From the NCBI GenBank assembly GCA_027067055.1, contig JAMOMK010000053.1:1-43348 (forward strand): 43,348 nt of DNA, read 5' to 3'. Positions 35,218-43,348 of this stretch are shown piece after piece. Each line of letters opens with the position of its first letter. Within the stretch, counting starts at the first letter, position 1. The position numbers and the translations under genes are program-made. The notes below the pieces were generated by a model, which did no database searches, had not been told where the DNA came from, and worked only from the letters and a program-made list of their open reading frames with translations. Origin of the DNA: Lysobacterales bacterium. GTDB taxonomy: Bacteria > Pseudomonadota > Gammaproteobacteria > Xanthomonadales > Marinicellaceae.

Positions 35218-35271
35218 TGAACAATGCAATAGTGGTATGCAACAAATCCTTTTGTTGCGTGAATTAACACA

Positions 35272-36528
35272 TTATCGAGTCATTGATGTAAAGAACTCTT
35301 CATTCGTTTTGGTGTCTTTGAGTTTTTCAAGTAAAAATTCAATCGCCTGGATATCGTCCATCGGATGTAAAATTTTACGTAAAATCCACGCCTTAGTTAA
35401 AAACTCTTGAGGAACCATTAGTTCTTCTCTACGTGTACCAGAACGTTTAATATTAATCGCTGGCCATACACGTTTTTCTGCGATTCTTCTATCCAAATGC
35501 ACTTCCATATTACCAGTACCTTTGAACTCTTCAAAAATAACTTCATCCATTTTTGAACCTGTTTCAACCAATGCAGTTGCCAAAATAGTTAAACTGCCAC
35601 CTTCTTCAATATTTCGTGCTGCACCAAAGAAACGTTTGGGTCTTTGCAATGCGTTGGCATCCACTCCACCAGTTAACACTTTACCTGATGATGGTGCCAC
35701 TGTATTGTATGCACGAGCAAGACGTGTTATTGAATCCAATAAAATAATAACATCTTGTTTATGCTCAACTAATCTCTTAGCACGTTCAATCACCATCTCT
35801 GCCACTTGTACGTGACGTGATGCTGGTTCATCAAATGTTGAAGCAATAACTTCACCACGAACCATTCGTTGCATTTCTGTCACTTCTTCTGGGCGCTCAT
35901 CAATCAATAATACAAATAGTTTTGCATCGGGATTGTTGATGGCAATGTTTGTCGCAATATTTTGCATCATTAATGTTTTACCAGCCTTAGGTGGTGAAAC
36001 AATCAAACCACGCTGACCTTTACCAATTGGCGAAATCAAATCAATAATTCGCGCCGTTAAATCTTCTTTAGTACCTGTACCACGCTCCATAATCAACTGA
36101 TCTTGTGCAAACAGAGGTGTTAAGTTTTCAAACAGAATTTTTCCACGTGTATTTTCTGGTGGCTCGTAGTTAATTGTTTTAATTTTGAGCATGGCAAAAT
36201 AACGCTCAGAATCTTTAGGTGGTCTGATTTTACCTTCAATGGTATCACCGGTTCTTAATCCAAAACGCCTAATCTGACTAGGTGAAACATAAATATCATC
36301 AGGTCCTGCTAAATAACTGCCTTCTGGAGAACGTAAAAACCCAAATCCATCTGGAAGCACCTCAAGTACACCTCCACCATAAATGTCTTCACCTTTTTTG
36401 GCGTGTTTCTTTAAAATGTGAAAAATGAGGTCTTGTTTTCTGATTCGTGCTCGAAGTTCGATGCCCGCTTCTACTGCGATTTCTGTTAATTTTTGCGTAG
36501 AGTATTGCTTAAGTTCTGATAGGTTCAT
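35272..36528 (-). CDS. rho: Transcription termination factor Rho
   Basis: Rho is the hexameric RNA-dependent ATPase that ends many transcripts. The 418-residue protein is nearly the same length as E. coli Rho (419) and keeps the N-terminal RNA-binding domain ([21 protein letters not shown]). It also keeps Walker A in [14 protein letters not shown], the Q-loop and R-loop regions ([26 protein letters not shown]) and [20 protein letters not shown]. The gene follows trxA on the same strand, as in E. coli, with a 270-base leader between them. Confidence 0.97.
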   Translation of the reverse strand: MNLSELKQYSTQKLTEIAVEAGIELRARIRKQDLIFHILKKHAKKGEDIYGGGVLEVLPDGFGFLRSPEGSYLAGPDDIYVSPSQIRRFGLRTGDTIEGKIRPPKDSERYFAMLKIKTINYEPPENTRGKILFENLTPLFAQDQLIMERGTGTKEDLTARIIDLISPIGKGQRGLIVSPPKAGKTLMMQNIATNIAINNPDAKLFVLLIDERPEEVTEMQRMVRGEVIASTFDEPASRHVQVAEMVIERAKRLVEHKQDVIILLDSITRLARAYNTVAPSSGKVLTGGVDANALQRPKRFFGAARNIEEGGSLTILATALVETGSKMDEVIFEEFKGTGNMEVHLDRRIAEKRVWPAINIKRSGTRREELMVPQEFLTKAWILRKILHPMDDIQAIEFLLEKLKDTKTNEEFFTSMTR

Positions 36529-36741
36529 ATATTTATATTGATTTTTTGATAATAGAAATTGAAATTAAAATAATTTTAATAATTTGATTTTGTTTAGTTT
36601 TTTGTTTTAAAACTAGGAATTAGAGCCCCAAAAGGGAATAGCTCTGCTTTGATGGCTGCTAAGTTATCACGTTAAATGCAGGTGAGCAACTCTTTTTTGA
36701 AGATGGTGTAAAAAACTTGGGGTTTTAAAGCATATTGAAAA
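36529..36741 (-). promoter_or_regulatory. Rho leader region with a hairpin
   Basis: Between the trxA terminator and rho lies about 210 bases without a gene. It holds a hairpin AGAGC-TATT-CCC / GGG-GCTCT on the minus strand (36622-36645), followed by an AT-rich run up to the rho start. In E. coli the rho leader attenuates its own expression through Rho, and this spacer could act alike. Only the hairpin is seen; the regulatory role is inference. Confidence 0.4.
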
Positions 36742-36779
36742 AAACAAATGGCAATCATTACCATGAACGCCATTTGTTT
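36742..36779 (-). terminator. Terminator after trxA
   Basis: AAACAAATGGC (36742-36752) pairs with GCCATTTGTTT (36769-36779) and the minus strand continues into TTTTTTTC. A nested ATGG/CCAT pair sits in the loop. It is about 20 bases after the trxA stop, so trxA can be expressed apart from rho. Confidence 0.85.
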
Positions 36780-36798
36780 ATAAATATCAACTGAGGCC

Positions 36799-37125
36799 TT
36801 AGGCAGTATGTTTATTTAACATTTCTACCAATTGTCCTTTTGATAAAGCACCAACATGTTGATCAACGACTTCACCACCTTTGAATACCATTAAAGTTGG
36901 AATCCCACGGATACCCATTTTGATTGCTGTATTTCTACAAGCTTCTGTATCGACCTTAACGACCTTAACTTGGTCTTTCATTTCTTCTGCCACTTCATCA
37001 ATAATAGGTGCAATCATGCGACAAGGTCCACACCATTCTGCCCAATAATCAACTAAAACAGGCACTTCTGAATTAATGTCTGCTTCAAAACTATCGTCTG
37101 TTGCGTATGTAATATTTTCGCTCAT
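36799..37125 (-). CDS. trxA: Thioredoxin 1
   Basis: This cytosolic dithiol protein reduces protein disulfides and serves ribonucleotide reductase and others. The 108-residue protein has the active site WCGPC with C32 and C35 and the usual following MIAPIIDEVA, the cis-proline block RGIPTLMVFKGGE and the C-terminal GALSKGQLVEML. It lies upstream of rho, as in E. coli, and 70 bases downstream of mazG. Confidence 0.97.
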   Translation of the reverse strand: MSENITYATDDSFEADINSEVPVLVDYWAEWCGPCRMIAPIIDEVAEEMKDQVKVVKVDTEACRNTAIKMGIRGIPTLMVFKGGEVVDQHVGALSKGQLVEMLNKHTA

Positions 37126-37195
37126 TATATGTTCTCCATAATGTATTTTAAATTTATTGAGGTGTATCTATGGGCGAGTAGACCAAAATACAACT

Positions 37196-37990
37196 TTAAT
37201 TTTTTATTATATTAGATTTCTCTAATGTTTTCACTTTATTCCAATAATTACCCAAGCTTTCTAAACTATAAACACCCTTTTTAGGCTCTTCTTGCTTAGC
37301 AATTTTTTCAACTGCTCTAAAACGGCTTTCAAATTTTTTGTTAGCATGGCGTAATGCTAATTGCGGATCTTGTTTTAAATGACGTGCTAAATTGGTGCAG
37401 ACAAAAAATACGTCGCCTAATTCATCTTTGATCAACTGTGGATTTTTTGTTTGGATGGCTTCTTTGAGTTCACCCAACTCCTCTTCCATCTTAGCAAATA
37501 CTGGTTCAATATCGCTCCAATCAAACCCTATGACAGCGGCTCGTTTAGTTAGTTTCACCGACTTCAACAACTCTGGCATGTTTTTAGGAATATCATCAAG
37601 AACACTAGCTGTGGTTTTTTCTGCTAACTTATCTTGTTCCCATTTTTGGCTTTGTTCTTCAGTATTTAATGTGTTAGCTTGATTGCCAAAAACATGTGGA
37701 TGACGCTGAACCATTTTTTTATTAAGGGTTTTAACTACATCACTAAAATTAAACAAACCCTTCTCTTTTGCCATTTGCGCATAAAAAACCACTTGAAAGA
37801 GTAAGTCCCCCAACTCCTCTTTTAAGTGAAGAAAATCATTCTGGTCAATAGCATCAACCACTTCGTATGCTTCTTCTATAGTATAAGTCGTCAGAGATTC
37901 AAAATTTTGATCAATGTCCCATGGACAGCCTTTTTCGGGATGACGCAGTTGCGCCATGATGTCTAATAATTCAGCAATTTCTTTATTCAT
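37196..37990 (-). CDS. mazG: Nucleoside triphosphate pyrophosphohydrolase MazG
   Basis: MazG hydrolyses NTPs and dNTPs to the monophosphate plus PPi and is linked to removal of abnormal nucleotides and to starvation response. The 264-residue tandem-domain form matches E. coli (263). The N-terminal half shows LRHPEKGCPWDIDQNFESLTTYTIEEAYEVVDAI and KEELGDLLFQVVFYAQMA, and the second half repeats the ExxE pattern in MEEELGELKEAI and KDELGDVFFVCTNLARH. The start overlaps the sensor kinase stop by 4 bases, so the pair is translationally coupled, an unusual neighbourhood. Confidence 0.95.
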   Translation of the reverse strand: MNKEIAELLDIMAQLRHPEKGCPWDIDQNFESLTTYTIEEAYEVVDAIDQNDFLHLKEELGDLLFQVVFYAQMAKEKGLFNFSDVVKTLNKKMVQRHPHVFGNQANTLNTEEQSQKWEQDKLAEKTTASVLDDIPKNMPELLKSVKLTKRAAVIGFDWSDIEPVFAKMEEELGELKEAIQTKNPQLIKDELGDVFFVCTNLARHLKQDPQLALRHANKKFESRFRAVEKIAKQEEPKKGVYSLESLGNYWNKVKTLEKSNIIKN

Positions 37991-39423
37991 GGTGGTAATG
38001 TTATTATAAAATGAGCCCCTTTTAATAAATCATGGTATTTAATCTCTATCTTCCCTTGATAAGATTCAACAATATCATTCACTATTGATAAGCCAATCCC
38101 ATGTCCTTTCACTTTTTCATCTCCTCGTACGCCACGGGCTAATAAAGTTTTTCGTTTCTCTTGGGTAATACCTGGTCCATCATCGGCAATTTCAATAATT
38201 AAACCTGTGCGCTTTCTATTCAACAAGGTTAAAGTTTTAATAGTGACCGATACATTTTGATCGCACCATTTATAGGCATTTTCAATCAAATTTCCCAGCA
38301 ATTCCATCAAGTCTCCATGTTCTCCATAAAATTCAGCTCCTGGTGCTGCTTGAATATGAGTTTTGACTTTTTTTGTTCGGTATACCTTATCCAATGTTCG
38401 GATAATTTGTTCCAATTTATCAATAACGGGAATGCCAATTGTAAAAGTGCGATGCCCTGCCACCGCAGCACGTTTGAGTTGGTATTCAACAATATCATTC
38501 ATGTTGGTGATTTGCTCACTGATCAAAGATCGATTAGTTTTTTCTTTATTCTCAAGCTCTGAATGAATAATGGCAAGTGGTGTTTTTAATGAATGCGCCA
38601 AATCACCTAAAGTTTTGCGTTGTCTATCAAGATTTTCCCGCTCATTTTCTAACAACTTATTTAAATTGGTCGTTAATCCAGCCAGCTCTGGTGGGTAGTC
38701 ATCACTGACTTGAGCAATTTTTCCTTTTTCTAAATCAAATAAATTTTCGGTTAATCTTTTAAGTGGTCGTAAGGACCAGTTCATTATTAAATATTGAATC
38801 CCCAGTAAAATAATACTCGTCAAAATCAACCATGTCCATAAAGTTTCTTCAAACTCAGCTAACTCTCTAAAATAGTTTTTCGCATCCTCAGTAACACTGA
38901 GGACATAAGGGACTTCTCCCAATTCATTAGCAATGGCAATTCCCGATGTCATGCGAAAAAAATCTTTGCCTTTAAACTTCAAAGGGGCATCAAAATGTGT
39001 TTCTCCAATTTTTAACAATTCAACTGGAGGCAAGCTTAATCCCAAAGTTGATTCTGATTGCCAGTTAAAATCATCTGCACGAATCTGTGCATAAATACCA
39101 GATTGAGGCTGGATTAGTTTTGGTATGGGTAAATTTTTGTGGATAAGGAGTTTGTTTTCTTCAGTAGTTTCAATCACTGAAATTAAGGCAAATACATACC
39201 CTTCAAGACGTTCCTTAACTAGATCTAGTGTCTTTTCTTTAAAAGCTCTATCCATCACCACACCAATCATGCCCAAAGCAATGACCAACGCTAAAGTAGC
39301 TGTTGTGATTAAACGATTAGTTAAGGAAAATTTCCGAAACGAACCTCTGTAAAATAGAGAATTTCTCAGCTTGTCCTTAAGTGTGTAGATGCGAGGTAAA
39401 ATTTGAAATGAATAGCTTTTCAT
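37987..39423 (-). CDS. PhoQ-like sensor histidine kinase
   Basis: The 478-residue kinase has two membrane helices (about 39-57 and 196-213) enclosing a roughly 138-residue periplasmic sensor domain, a HAMP-like linker (RPLKRLTENLFDLEKG), an H box with H277 in LGDLAHSLKTPL, and an HATPase domain (N box GNLIENAYKWC, GHGIGLSIV). The LADLAHSLKTPL-type H box and overall layout are like PhoQ, which senses Mg2+, peptides and acid in enterics. The ligand here is unknown. The partner response regulator lies 78 bases upstream and mazG overlaps downstream. Confidence 0.87.
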   Translation of the reverse strand: MKSYSFQILPRIYTLKDKLRNSLFYRGSFRKFSLTNRLITTATLALVIALGMIGVVMDRAFKEKTLDLVKERLEGYVFALISVIETTEENKLLIHKNLPIPKLIQPQSGIYAQIRADDFNWQSESTLGLSLPPVELLKIGETHFDAPLKFKGKDFFRMTSGIAIANELGEVPYVLSVTEDAKNYFRELAEFEETLWTWLILTSIILLGIQYLIMNWSLRPLKRLTENLFDLEKGKIAQVSDDYPPELAGLTTNLNKLLENERENLDRQRKTLGDLAHSLKTPLAIIHSELENKEKTNRSLISEQITNMNDIVEYQLKRAAVAGHRTFTIGIPVIDKLEQIIRTLDKVYRTKKVKTHIQAAPGAEFYGEHGDLMELLGNLIENAYKWCDQNVSVTIKTLTLLNRKRTGLIIEIADDGPGITQEKRKTLLARGVRGDEKVKGHGIGLSIVNDIVESYQGKIEIKYHDLLKGAHFIITLPP

Positions 39424-39501
39424 ATTCTTTAAAATTTCACCAAAGCAGATACATGCTTAAAGCCTGAGTTTTTTCTATTTTCCATAGACTCCTTCAGGAC
39501 A

Positions 39502-40182
39502 TCATTCTTCTGGTGGCCGCATACGATAACCACGACCACGAAGGGTTTCAATGACTTTCTGCTTGTGTTTTTCGGACTGAATTTTTCGACGCAGGCGACC
39601 GACAAAGACTTCAATTACATTGCTATCACGGTCATAATCTTGGTGGTAGATGTGTTCGGTTAAAGTACTTTTGGAAACTACTTCACCTTGATGTAACATT
39701 AAATACTCAAGAACTTTGTATTCGTAGGAAGTCAAATCCACTATTTTTTCCTCAGACCTAACCTCACCAGTAGATGTATTTAATGAAACATACCCACAAA
39801 CCAACTCCGGAGAAGAAAACCCTGCTGAGCGGCGCACCAAAGCATTAACGCGAGCAAGTAACTCAGGGAAGTGAAAGGGTTTGACCAAATAATCATCGGC
39901 ACCGGCATCTAAACCCATGACCTTATCCTGCCAAGAACCTCGAGCTGTTAACACTAAAATAGGAAAAGAACGCTCTTCATCTCTTAAGGTCTGAATAACT
40001 TCCATGCCAGAAACGCGTGGTAAACCCAAGTCAATAATGGCTAAATCAAATTCAAACTCACGACCAAGATACAAACCATCCTCACCATTGTCTGCACTTT
40101 CGACTACAAAGCCTTCTTCTTTTAATCTTTTTTCTAAAACTTCTCTTAAGTTTTCATCGTCTTCAATCAGTAATATTTTCAT
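39502..40182 (-). CDS. PhoP-like OmpR-family response regulator
   Basis: The 226-residue protein has a receiver domain (D8-D9 in IEDDENL, phosphoacceptor D51 in IIDLGLP, K in YLVKPFHF) and an OmpR winged-helix DNA-binding domain (VDLTSYEYKVLEYLMLHQGEVVSKSTLTEHIY, VFVGRLRRKI, VIETLRGRGYRM). It closely resembles PhoP of gammaproteobacteria. It is the partner of the downstream PhoQ-like kinase and follows the PepSY-like gene by 11 bases, giving a three-component operon. Confidence 0.9.
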   Translation of the reverse strand: MKILLIEDDENLREVLEKRLKEEGFVVESADNGEDGLYLGREFEFDLAIIDLGLPRVSGMEVIQTLRDEERSFPILVLTARGSWQDKVMGLDAGADDYLVKPFHFPELLARVNALVRRSAGFSSPELVCGYVSLNTSTGEVRSEEKIVDLTSYEYKVLEYLMLHQGEVVSKSTLTEHIYHQDYDRDSNVIEVFVGRLRRKIQSEKHKQKVIETLRGRGYRMRPPEE

Positions 40183-40193
40183 TGTATTGTGTA

Positions 40194-40643
40194 CTATTTA
40201 TTATCAGATGTTTCTCGAGTTGCAGGAGGTTTATTCACTTGTGTTCTGCTTCGAGGGTTAATATTTTGGCGTGGTGTATTTAAGCGTGAGTTATGCACCG
40301 GTCTATCACGAAGCTTACTGCGATTTAAGTTTTTTGGCGTTTGTTGGTAATTTCGATTATACGACTCAGGTCTTTGCTGTGAAGTATTATTCCTCGAATT
40401 ATGGTTGCTTTGATTAACAGGCACTCTGAATGTTTTAACGCGCCCAGAGGGTGTTAGTACTTGAATTTTATGAGTCGCACGCCCACTTGATTTCATCGTT
40501 CGTGCAGAAAGAATCTTGCCCTTTGTCTCCAGACGAACGGCTTGAGAGGCATCTGCTAATGAAACCTCTTTTTTGTTTTTTGCAGTACATGTCGGAGCAA
40601 CAACCAACAAACCAATCAATATAATACAATACAATTTTATCAT
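40194..40643 (-). CDS. Exported PepSY-like protein upstream of PhoPQ-like pair
   Basis: I start this 149-residue protein at the third of three nearby ATGs (ending at 40643), which is best spaced from the GAGGGA ribosome-binding site; starts at 40655 or 40646 are possible. A signal peptide (about 1-20) is followed by a PepSY-like domain: EVSLADASQAVRLETKGKIL, then THKIQVLTPSGRVKTFRV. The last 75 residues are a low-complexity Asn/Arg/Gln/Ser/Pro tail, basic and probably disordered. Small PepSY proteins often precede PhoPQ-like pairs in gammaproteobacteria and may act as periplasmic modulators of the sensor. That role is inferred from position. Confidence 0.72.
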   Translation of the reverse strand: MIKLYCIILIGLLVVAPTCTAKNKKEVSLADASQAVRLETKGKILSARTMKSSGRATHKIQVLTPSGRVKTFRVPVNQSNHNSRNNTSQQRPESYNRNYQQTPKNLNRSKLRDRPVHNSRLNTPRQNINPRSRTQVNKPPATRETSDNK

Positions 40644-40720
40644 CATTTCCCTCATCGTGTCATAATTTTAACATAACATCATGAATTGAACATGAATTTA
40701 TGTAAAGGTCTCTGTAATTA

Positions 40721-41389
40721 TTAACCCAACGCCAATTGTTCACGCATCGCATCAATCGTTGCCTTATAGTCTTCGGTATTAAAAATAGCAGAACCCGCAA
40801 CAAAGGTGTCAGCACCTGCTTGCATAATTTCACGAATATTATTAATTTTAACACCACCATCAATTTCCAGACGAATATCTCGACCACTTTTATTAATCAA
40901 CTCACGTACAAGGCGTGTTTTGTTGAGTGTTTCAGGGATAAAGCTTTGACCACCAAAACCAGGGTTAACAGACATCAACAATACCATATCCAATTTATCC
41001 ATAACATGTTCTAAAATATGCAGCGGTGTGGCTGGATTTAATACCAAACCAGCCTGGCAGCCAGACTCTTTAATCAAACCCAAACTTCTATCAACATGTT
41101 CAGAGGCCTCAGGGTGAAAAGTAATCATACTCGCACCGGCCTTAGCAAAATCAGGAATCACTCGATCAACAGGTTTTACCATCAAATGCACATCGATGGG
41201 AGCTGTAATACCATAATCACGCAATGCTTGACAAACCATAGGCCCAATAGTCAAGTTTGGTACATAATGGTTATCCATCACATCAAAATGAACCCAGTCA
41301 GCACCAGCATCCAAAACAGCTTGAGTATCTTCACCAAGACGCGCAAAATCAGCAGATAAAATTGAAGGAGAAATGATGAATTTAGACAT
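40721..41389 (-). CDS. rpe: Ribulose-phosphate 3-epimerase
   Basis: This enzyme interconverts ribulose 5-phosphate and xylulose 5-phosphate in the pentose phosphate pathway. The 222-residue TIM-barrel protein has the opening [34 protein letters not shown] with the metal-binding His/Asp, [12 protein letters not shown]-type block, [17 protein letters not shown] and [12 protein letters not shown]. It stands between the PepSY-like gene and a 160-bp palindromic element. Confidence 0.97.
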   Translation of the reverse strand: MSKFIISPSILSADFARLGEDTQAVLDAGADWVHFDVMDNHYVPNLTIGPMVCQALRDYGITAPIDVHLMVKPVDRVIPDFAKAGASMITFHPEASEHVDRSLGLIKESGCQAGLVLNPATPLHILEHVMDKLDMVLLMSVNPGFGGQSFIPETLNKTRLVRELINKSGRDIRLEIDGGVKINNIREIMQAGADTFVAGSAIFNTEDYKATIDAMREQLALG

Positions 41390-41420
41390 GTTAAGTACCC
41401 GATTTAATTAATTGTGTATA

Positions 41421-41580
41421 GAGGTATATGCATAACTAAAAACGGTGGGAATGTAGCCCACATTGACTATTTTTTCCTCTAAAAACCAAACTATAGAATG
41501 ACTATAGATTCAATTTTTAGAGAAAAAACTAGCTCAATGTGCATCTCCATCCCATTCGCCCATAGTTATGCATATACCTC
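41421..41580. repeat. 160-bp palindromic (MITE- or REP-like) element
   Basis: The element starts GAGGTATATGCATAACTA and ends with TAGTTATGCATATACCTC, a perfect 18-bp inverted repeat. The interior is also an imperfect inverted repeat, for example CACATTGA against TCAATGTG and TTTTTTCCTCTAAAAA against TTTTTAGAGAAAAAA. It is centred on CTATAG-AATGA-CTATAG. No clear target duplication is seen at its edges and only one copy is in the window. It fills most of the gap between rpe and prpF and could fold as a long hairpin. Confidence 0.75.
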
Positions 41581-41673
41581 ATTAGTATTTACTAATATAA
41601 AAACATTGTCAAGGTGGATAGTGTGTTAACTAAATAAATTTAATTATTTACTCAATCTACCTCACTAGCTTAA

Positions 41674-42834
41674 CTATGGCATACAAACCTGACCTTCCAT
41701 CAACACCCGAGCGCTACGGCTCATAATTACTTTTTTGGCTTGCCATTGTCCATTTTCTTGCACCACTTCCGCACCCACTTTTAATGTACCTGATGGATGA
41801 CCAAAAGTCACGAAGTTACGTCCTTCTCCACCTGCCGCTAGATTCACTAAAGTGCCTGGAATAGCTGAAGCCGTAGCGATGGCAACGGCAGCTGTACCCA
41901 TCATCGCATGGTGCAATAAACCCATGGATAAAGCGCGAACATTTAGGTCGATGTCAGACTCCTTGATGGCTTTACCACTTGATGAAGTGTAAGCACTTGG
42001 TGGAGCAACAAAAGCCACTTTTGGTGTGTGCTGTCTTGTTTTGGCTTGTTCGATGTTATCAATCAAACCCATCTTAATCGCACCATAGGCTCGAATAGTT
42101 TCAAACATAGCTAAGGCCTTTTCATCACCGTTAATATCACCTTGCAACTCTATACCTGTATAGTTGATGTCTTGGGCGTTTAAAAATATGGTTGGAATAC
42201 CTGCATTGATTAATGTTGCTTTAAATGTTCCCACACCCGGGACTTCTAGATTATCGACAATATTGCCAGTAGGAAATAGCTTATCAGCGGTGGGTTCTAC
42301 AAATTCAATTTTCACTTCAGCAGCAGGAAAGGTTACACCATCAAGTTCAAAATCGCCTGTTTCTTGCACTTGCCCATCGGTAATTGGAACATGGGCAATA
42401 ATGGTCTTTTTGATATTGGCTTGCCAAATTTTCACCACACAAATACCATCATCTGGTATTTTATTGGCATCAACAATACCCGAAGTAATGGCAAATGAAC
42501 CCACTGCAGCGGTTAAATTGCCACAATTTCCACTCCAATCCACAAAAGGTCTATCAATCGCCACTTGCCCGAACAAATAATCCACATCATGATCGGTTTG
42601 CGAACTTTTCGATAAGATAACTGTTTTTGAAGTGCTGGAAGTAGCACCTCCCATACCATCAGTTTGCTTACCATAAGGATCCGGCGAGCCAATTATTCGC
42701 AATAACAACTTATCCCTATAATTACCAGCAATTTGTGCTTGTTTTGGTAAATCCTCTAACTTAAAAAAGACACCTTTAGAAGTACCTCCACGCATATAAG
42801 TGGCAAGAATTTTGATTTGGGGTTTGAATGTCAT
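41674..42834 (-). CDS. prpF: 2-methylaconitate cis-trans isomerase PrpF
   Basis: PrpF isomerises 2-methylaconitate in the AcnD-dependent form of the methylcitrate cycle for propionate breakdown. The 386-residue protein has the signatures ATYMRGGTSKGVFF at the start, GSPDPYGKQTDGMGGATSSTSK (about 50-71), DWSGNCGNLTAAVGSFAI (about 98-115) with the catalytic-region Cys, and a C-terminal GHPSGTL block. Usual partners prpB, prpC and acnD are not beside it: upstream is a gene-free 408 bases and then an unrelated exported protein, and downstream is rpe. Confidence 0.93.
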   Translation of the reverse strand: MTFKPQIKILATYMRGGTSKGVFFKLEDLPKQAQIAGNYRDKLLLRIIGSPDPYGKQTDGMGGATSSTSKTVILSKSSQTDHDVDYLFGQVAIDRPFVDWSGNCGNLTAAVGSFAITSGIVDANKIPDDGICVVKIWQANIKKTIIAHVPITDGQVQETGDFELDGVTFPAAEVKIEFVEPTADKLFPTGNIVDNLEVPGVGTFKATLINAGIPTIFLNAQDINYTGIELQGDINGDEKALAMFETIRAYGAIKMGLIDNIEQAKTRQHTPKVAFVAPPSAYTSSSGKAIKESDIDLNVRALSMGLLHHAMMGTAAVAIATASAIPGTLVNLAAGGEGRNFVTFGHPSGTLKVGAEVVQENGQWQAKKVIMSRSARVLMEGQVCMP

Positions 42835-43242
42835 GTTTAGTGCCTTTTGAACTTCTGCTTTTAATAAGTTTATATTTTAAGTGACGATGGCAATTTTCAC
42901 AATTCATTTATCATCTGGCTTTTGGTAAATTGTTGTGCCGCCGGGTTAATAATACGACTGACACTAAAGACAATAGTTCAGAAAAACCTTATGCAAAATT
43001 AATTTACATAAAAATGACCTTTATTATAAGAAACAACGTATTAATAGATATTCCTGAATAAAAAGACGATTCCACAACTAAAAGTGAGACCGTCATCACA
43101 AAACAAACTCTGATTCAGGTGAAAACTAAAGAATGATGGCTAACTAATTGAATAAATAGAGAAATTAACAATATTTTCTTGTATAAAATCATCTAGTCAC
43201 CTATCATTCGCAACAATAACGATTAACAATGAGGTATATTAA
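42835..43242. other. Gene-free 408-base gap
   Basis: Between the divergent prpF and the exported protein at the right edge I see no credible reading frame, RNA gene or strong hairpin. The right part must hold the promoter of the next gene, but no box stands out. Confidence 0.5.
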
Positions 43243-43348
43243 ATGAATAAATTAACAAAAATTGCACTAGCCGCAAGTTTATTAGTTGGTGGAATCGCAT
43301 CAACACAAGCCTGCTCTTTAGGTGCTTGGGATGATAATGCTAGCAGCA
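43243..43348 (+). CDS. Exported protein, 3' end beyond the window
   Basis: The ATG at 43243 has a GAGG ribosome-binding site 8 bases upstream. The 35 visible codons encode a signal peptide (MNKLTKIALAASLLVGG followed by IASTQA), with probable cleavage after residue 23 and a mature start CSLGAWDDNASS. The signal could be type I (after TQA) or, less likely, lipoprotein-like with the Cys at 24. Too little is present to name a family. Confidence 0.7.
   Translation, partial: MNKLTKIALAASLLVGGIASTQACSLGAWDDNASS

Noticed and set aside
40736-41359. Plus-strand reading frames opposite rpe
   Set aside because: They are antisense to a fully conserved rpe gene and have no ribosome-binding sites or recognisable domains.

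Overview
The window looks like a low-GC gammaproteobacterial chromosome. Supporting features are the trxA-rho pair, the pdxH / NAD(P)HX repair / tsaE / amidase run, glyA-nusB, an OmpW porin, PrpF and a PhoPQ-like pair preceded by a PepSY-type exported protein. The gene set fits a free-living, probably marine aerobe, possibly near Marinicella. That placement is from memory of gene style and is weak. Most of the window is dense housekeeping sequence. No rRNA, tRNA, CRISPR array, transposase or phage gene was seen.

Left part (1-8.6 kb): an NAD kinase overlaps a cytosolic 5'-nucleotidase. These are followed by a 2-kb accessory island. In the island, two near-identical candidate small RNA genes on the plus strand (about 1861-2033 and 3520-3693) bracket a minus-strand pair: a DUF6502-like helix-turn-helix protein and a secreted protein made of 10-residue tandem repeats. 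A 163-bp MITE-like hairpin element with its own target duplication lies in the same island. Next come the three-gene proton-translocating transhydrogenase operon (pntAA-pntAB-pntB), a small lipoprotein, a YdjA-like nitroreductase and OmpW.

Middle (8.7-21.5 kb): a CNT-type nucleoside transporter, a stand-alone 5'-3' exonuclease, a PilR-like response regulator whose AAA+ ATPase domain is decayed, a HIT protein, glyA-nusB, PEP carboxylase, and the overlapping operon pdxH-nnr-tsaE-amiC.

21.6-30.3 kb: a membrane-anchored Ser/Thr kinase fused to a formylglycine-enzyme-like domain, aspS overlapping an alpha/beta hydrolase, a second copy of the MITE placed exactly at the start of a small exported ORF, and two tandem TrkH potassium-transporter genes.

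Right part (30.4-43.3 kb): a phasin with a lysine-rich tail, a multi-zinc-ribbon protein, ybeY, a hybrid histidine kinase with a frameshift that cuts off its Hpt domain, ybaK, rho, trxA, mazG, a PhoQ/PhoP-like pair with a PepSY-type partner, rpe, a 160-bp palindromic element, prpF, and the first 35 codons of an exported protein at the right edge. The most unusual items are the paired structured RNA cassette, the MITE family, the decayed PilR-like regulator and the frameshifted hybrid kinase.
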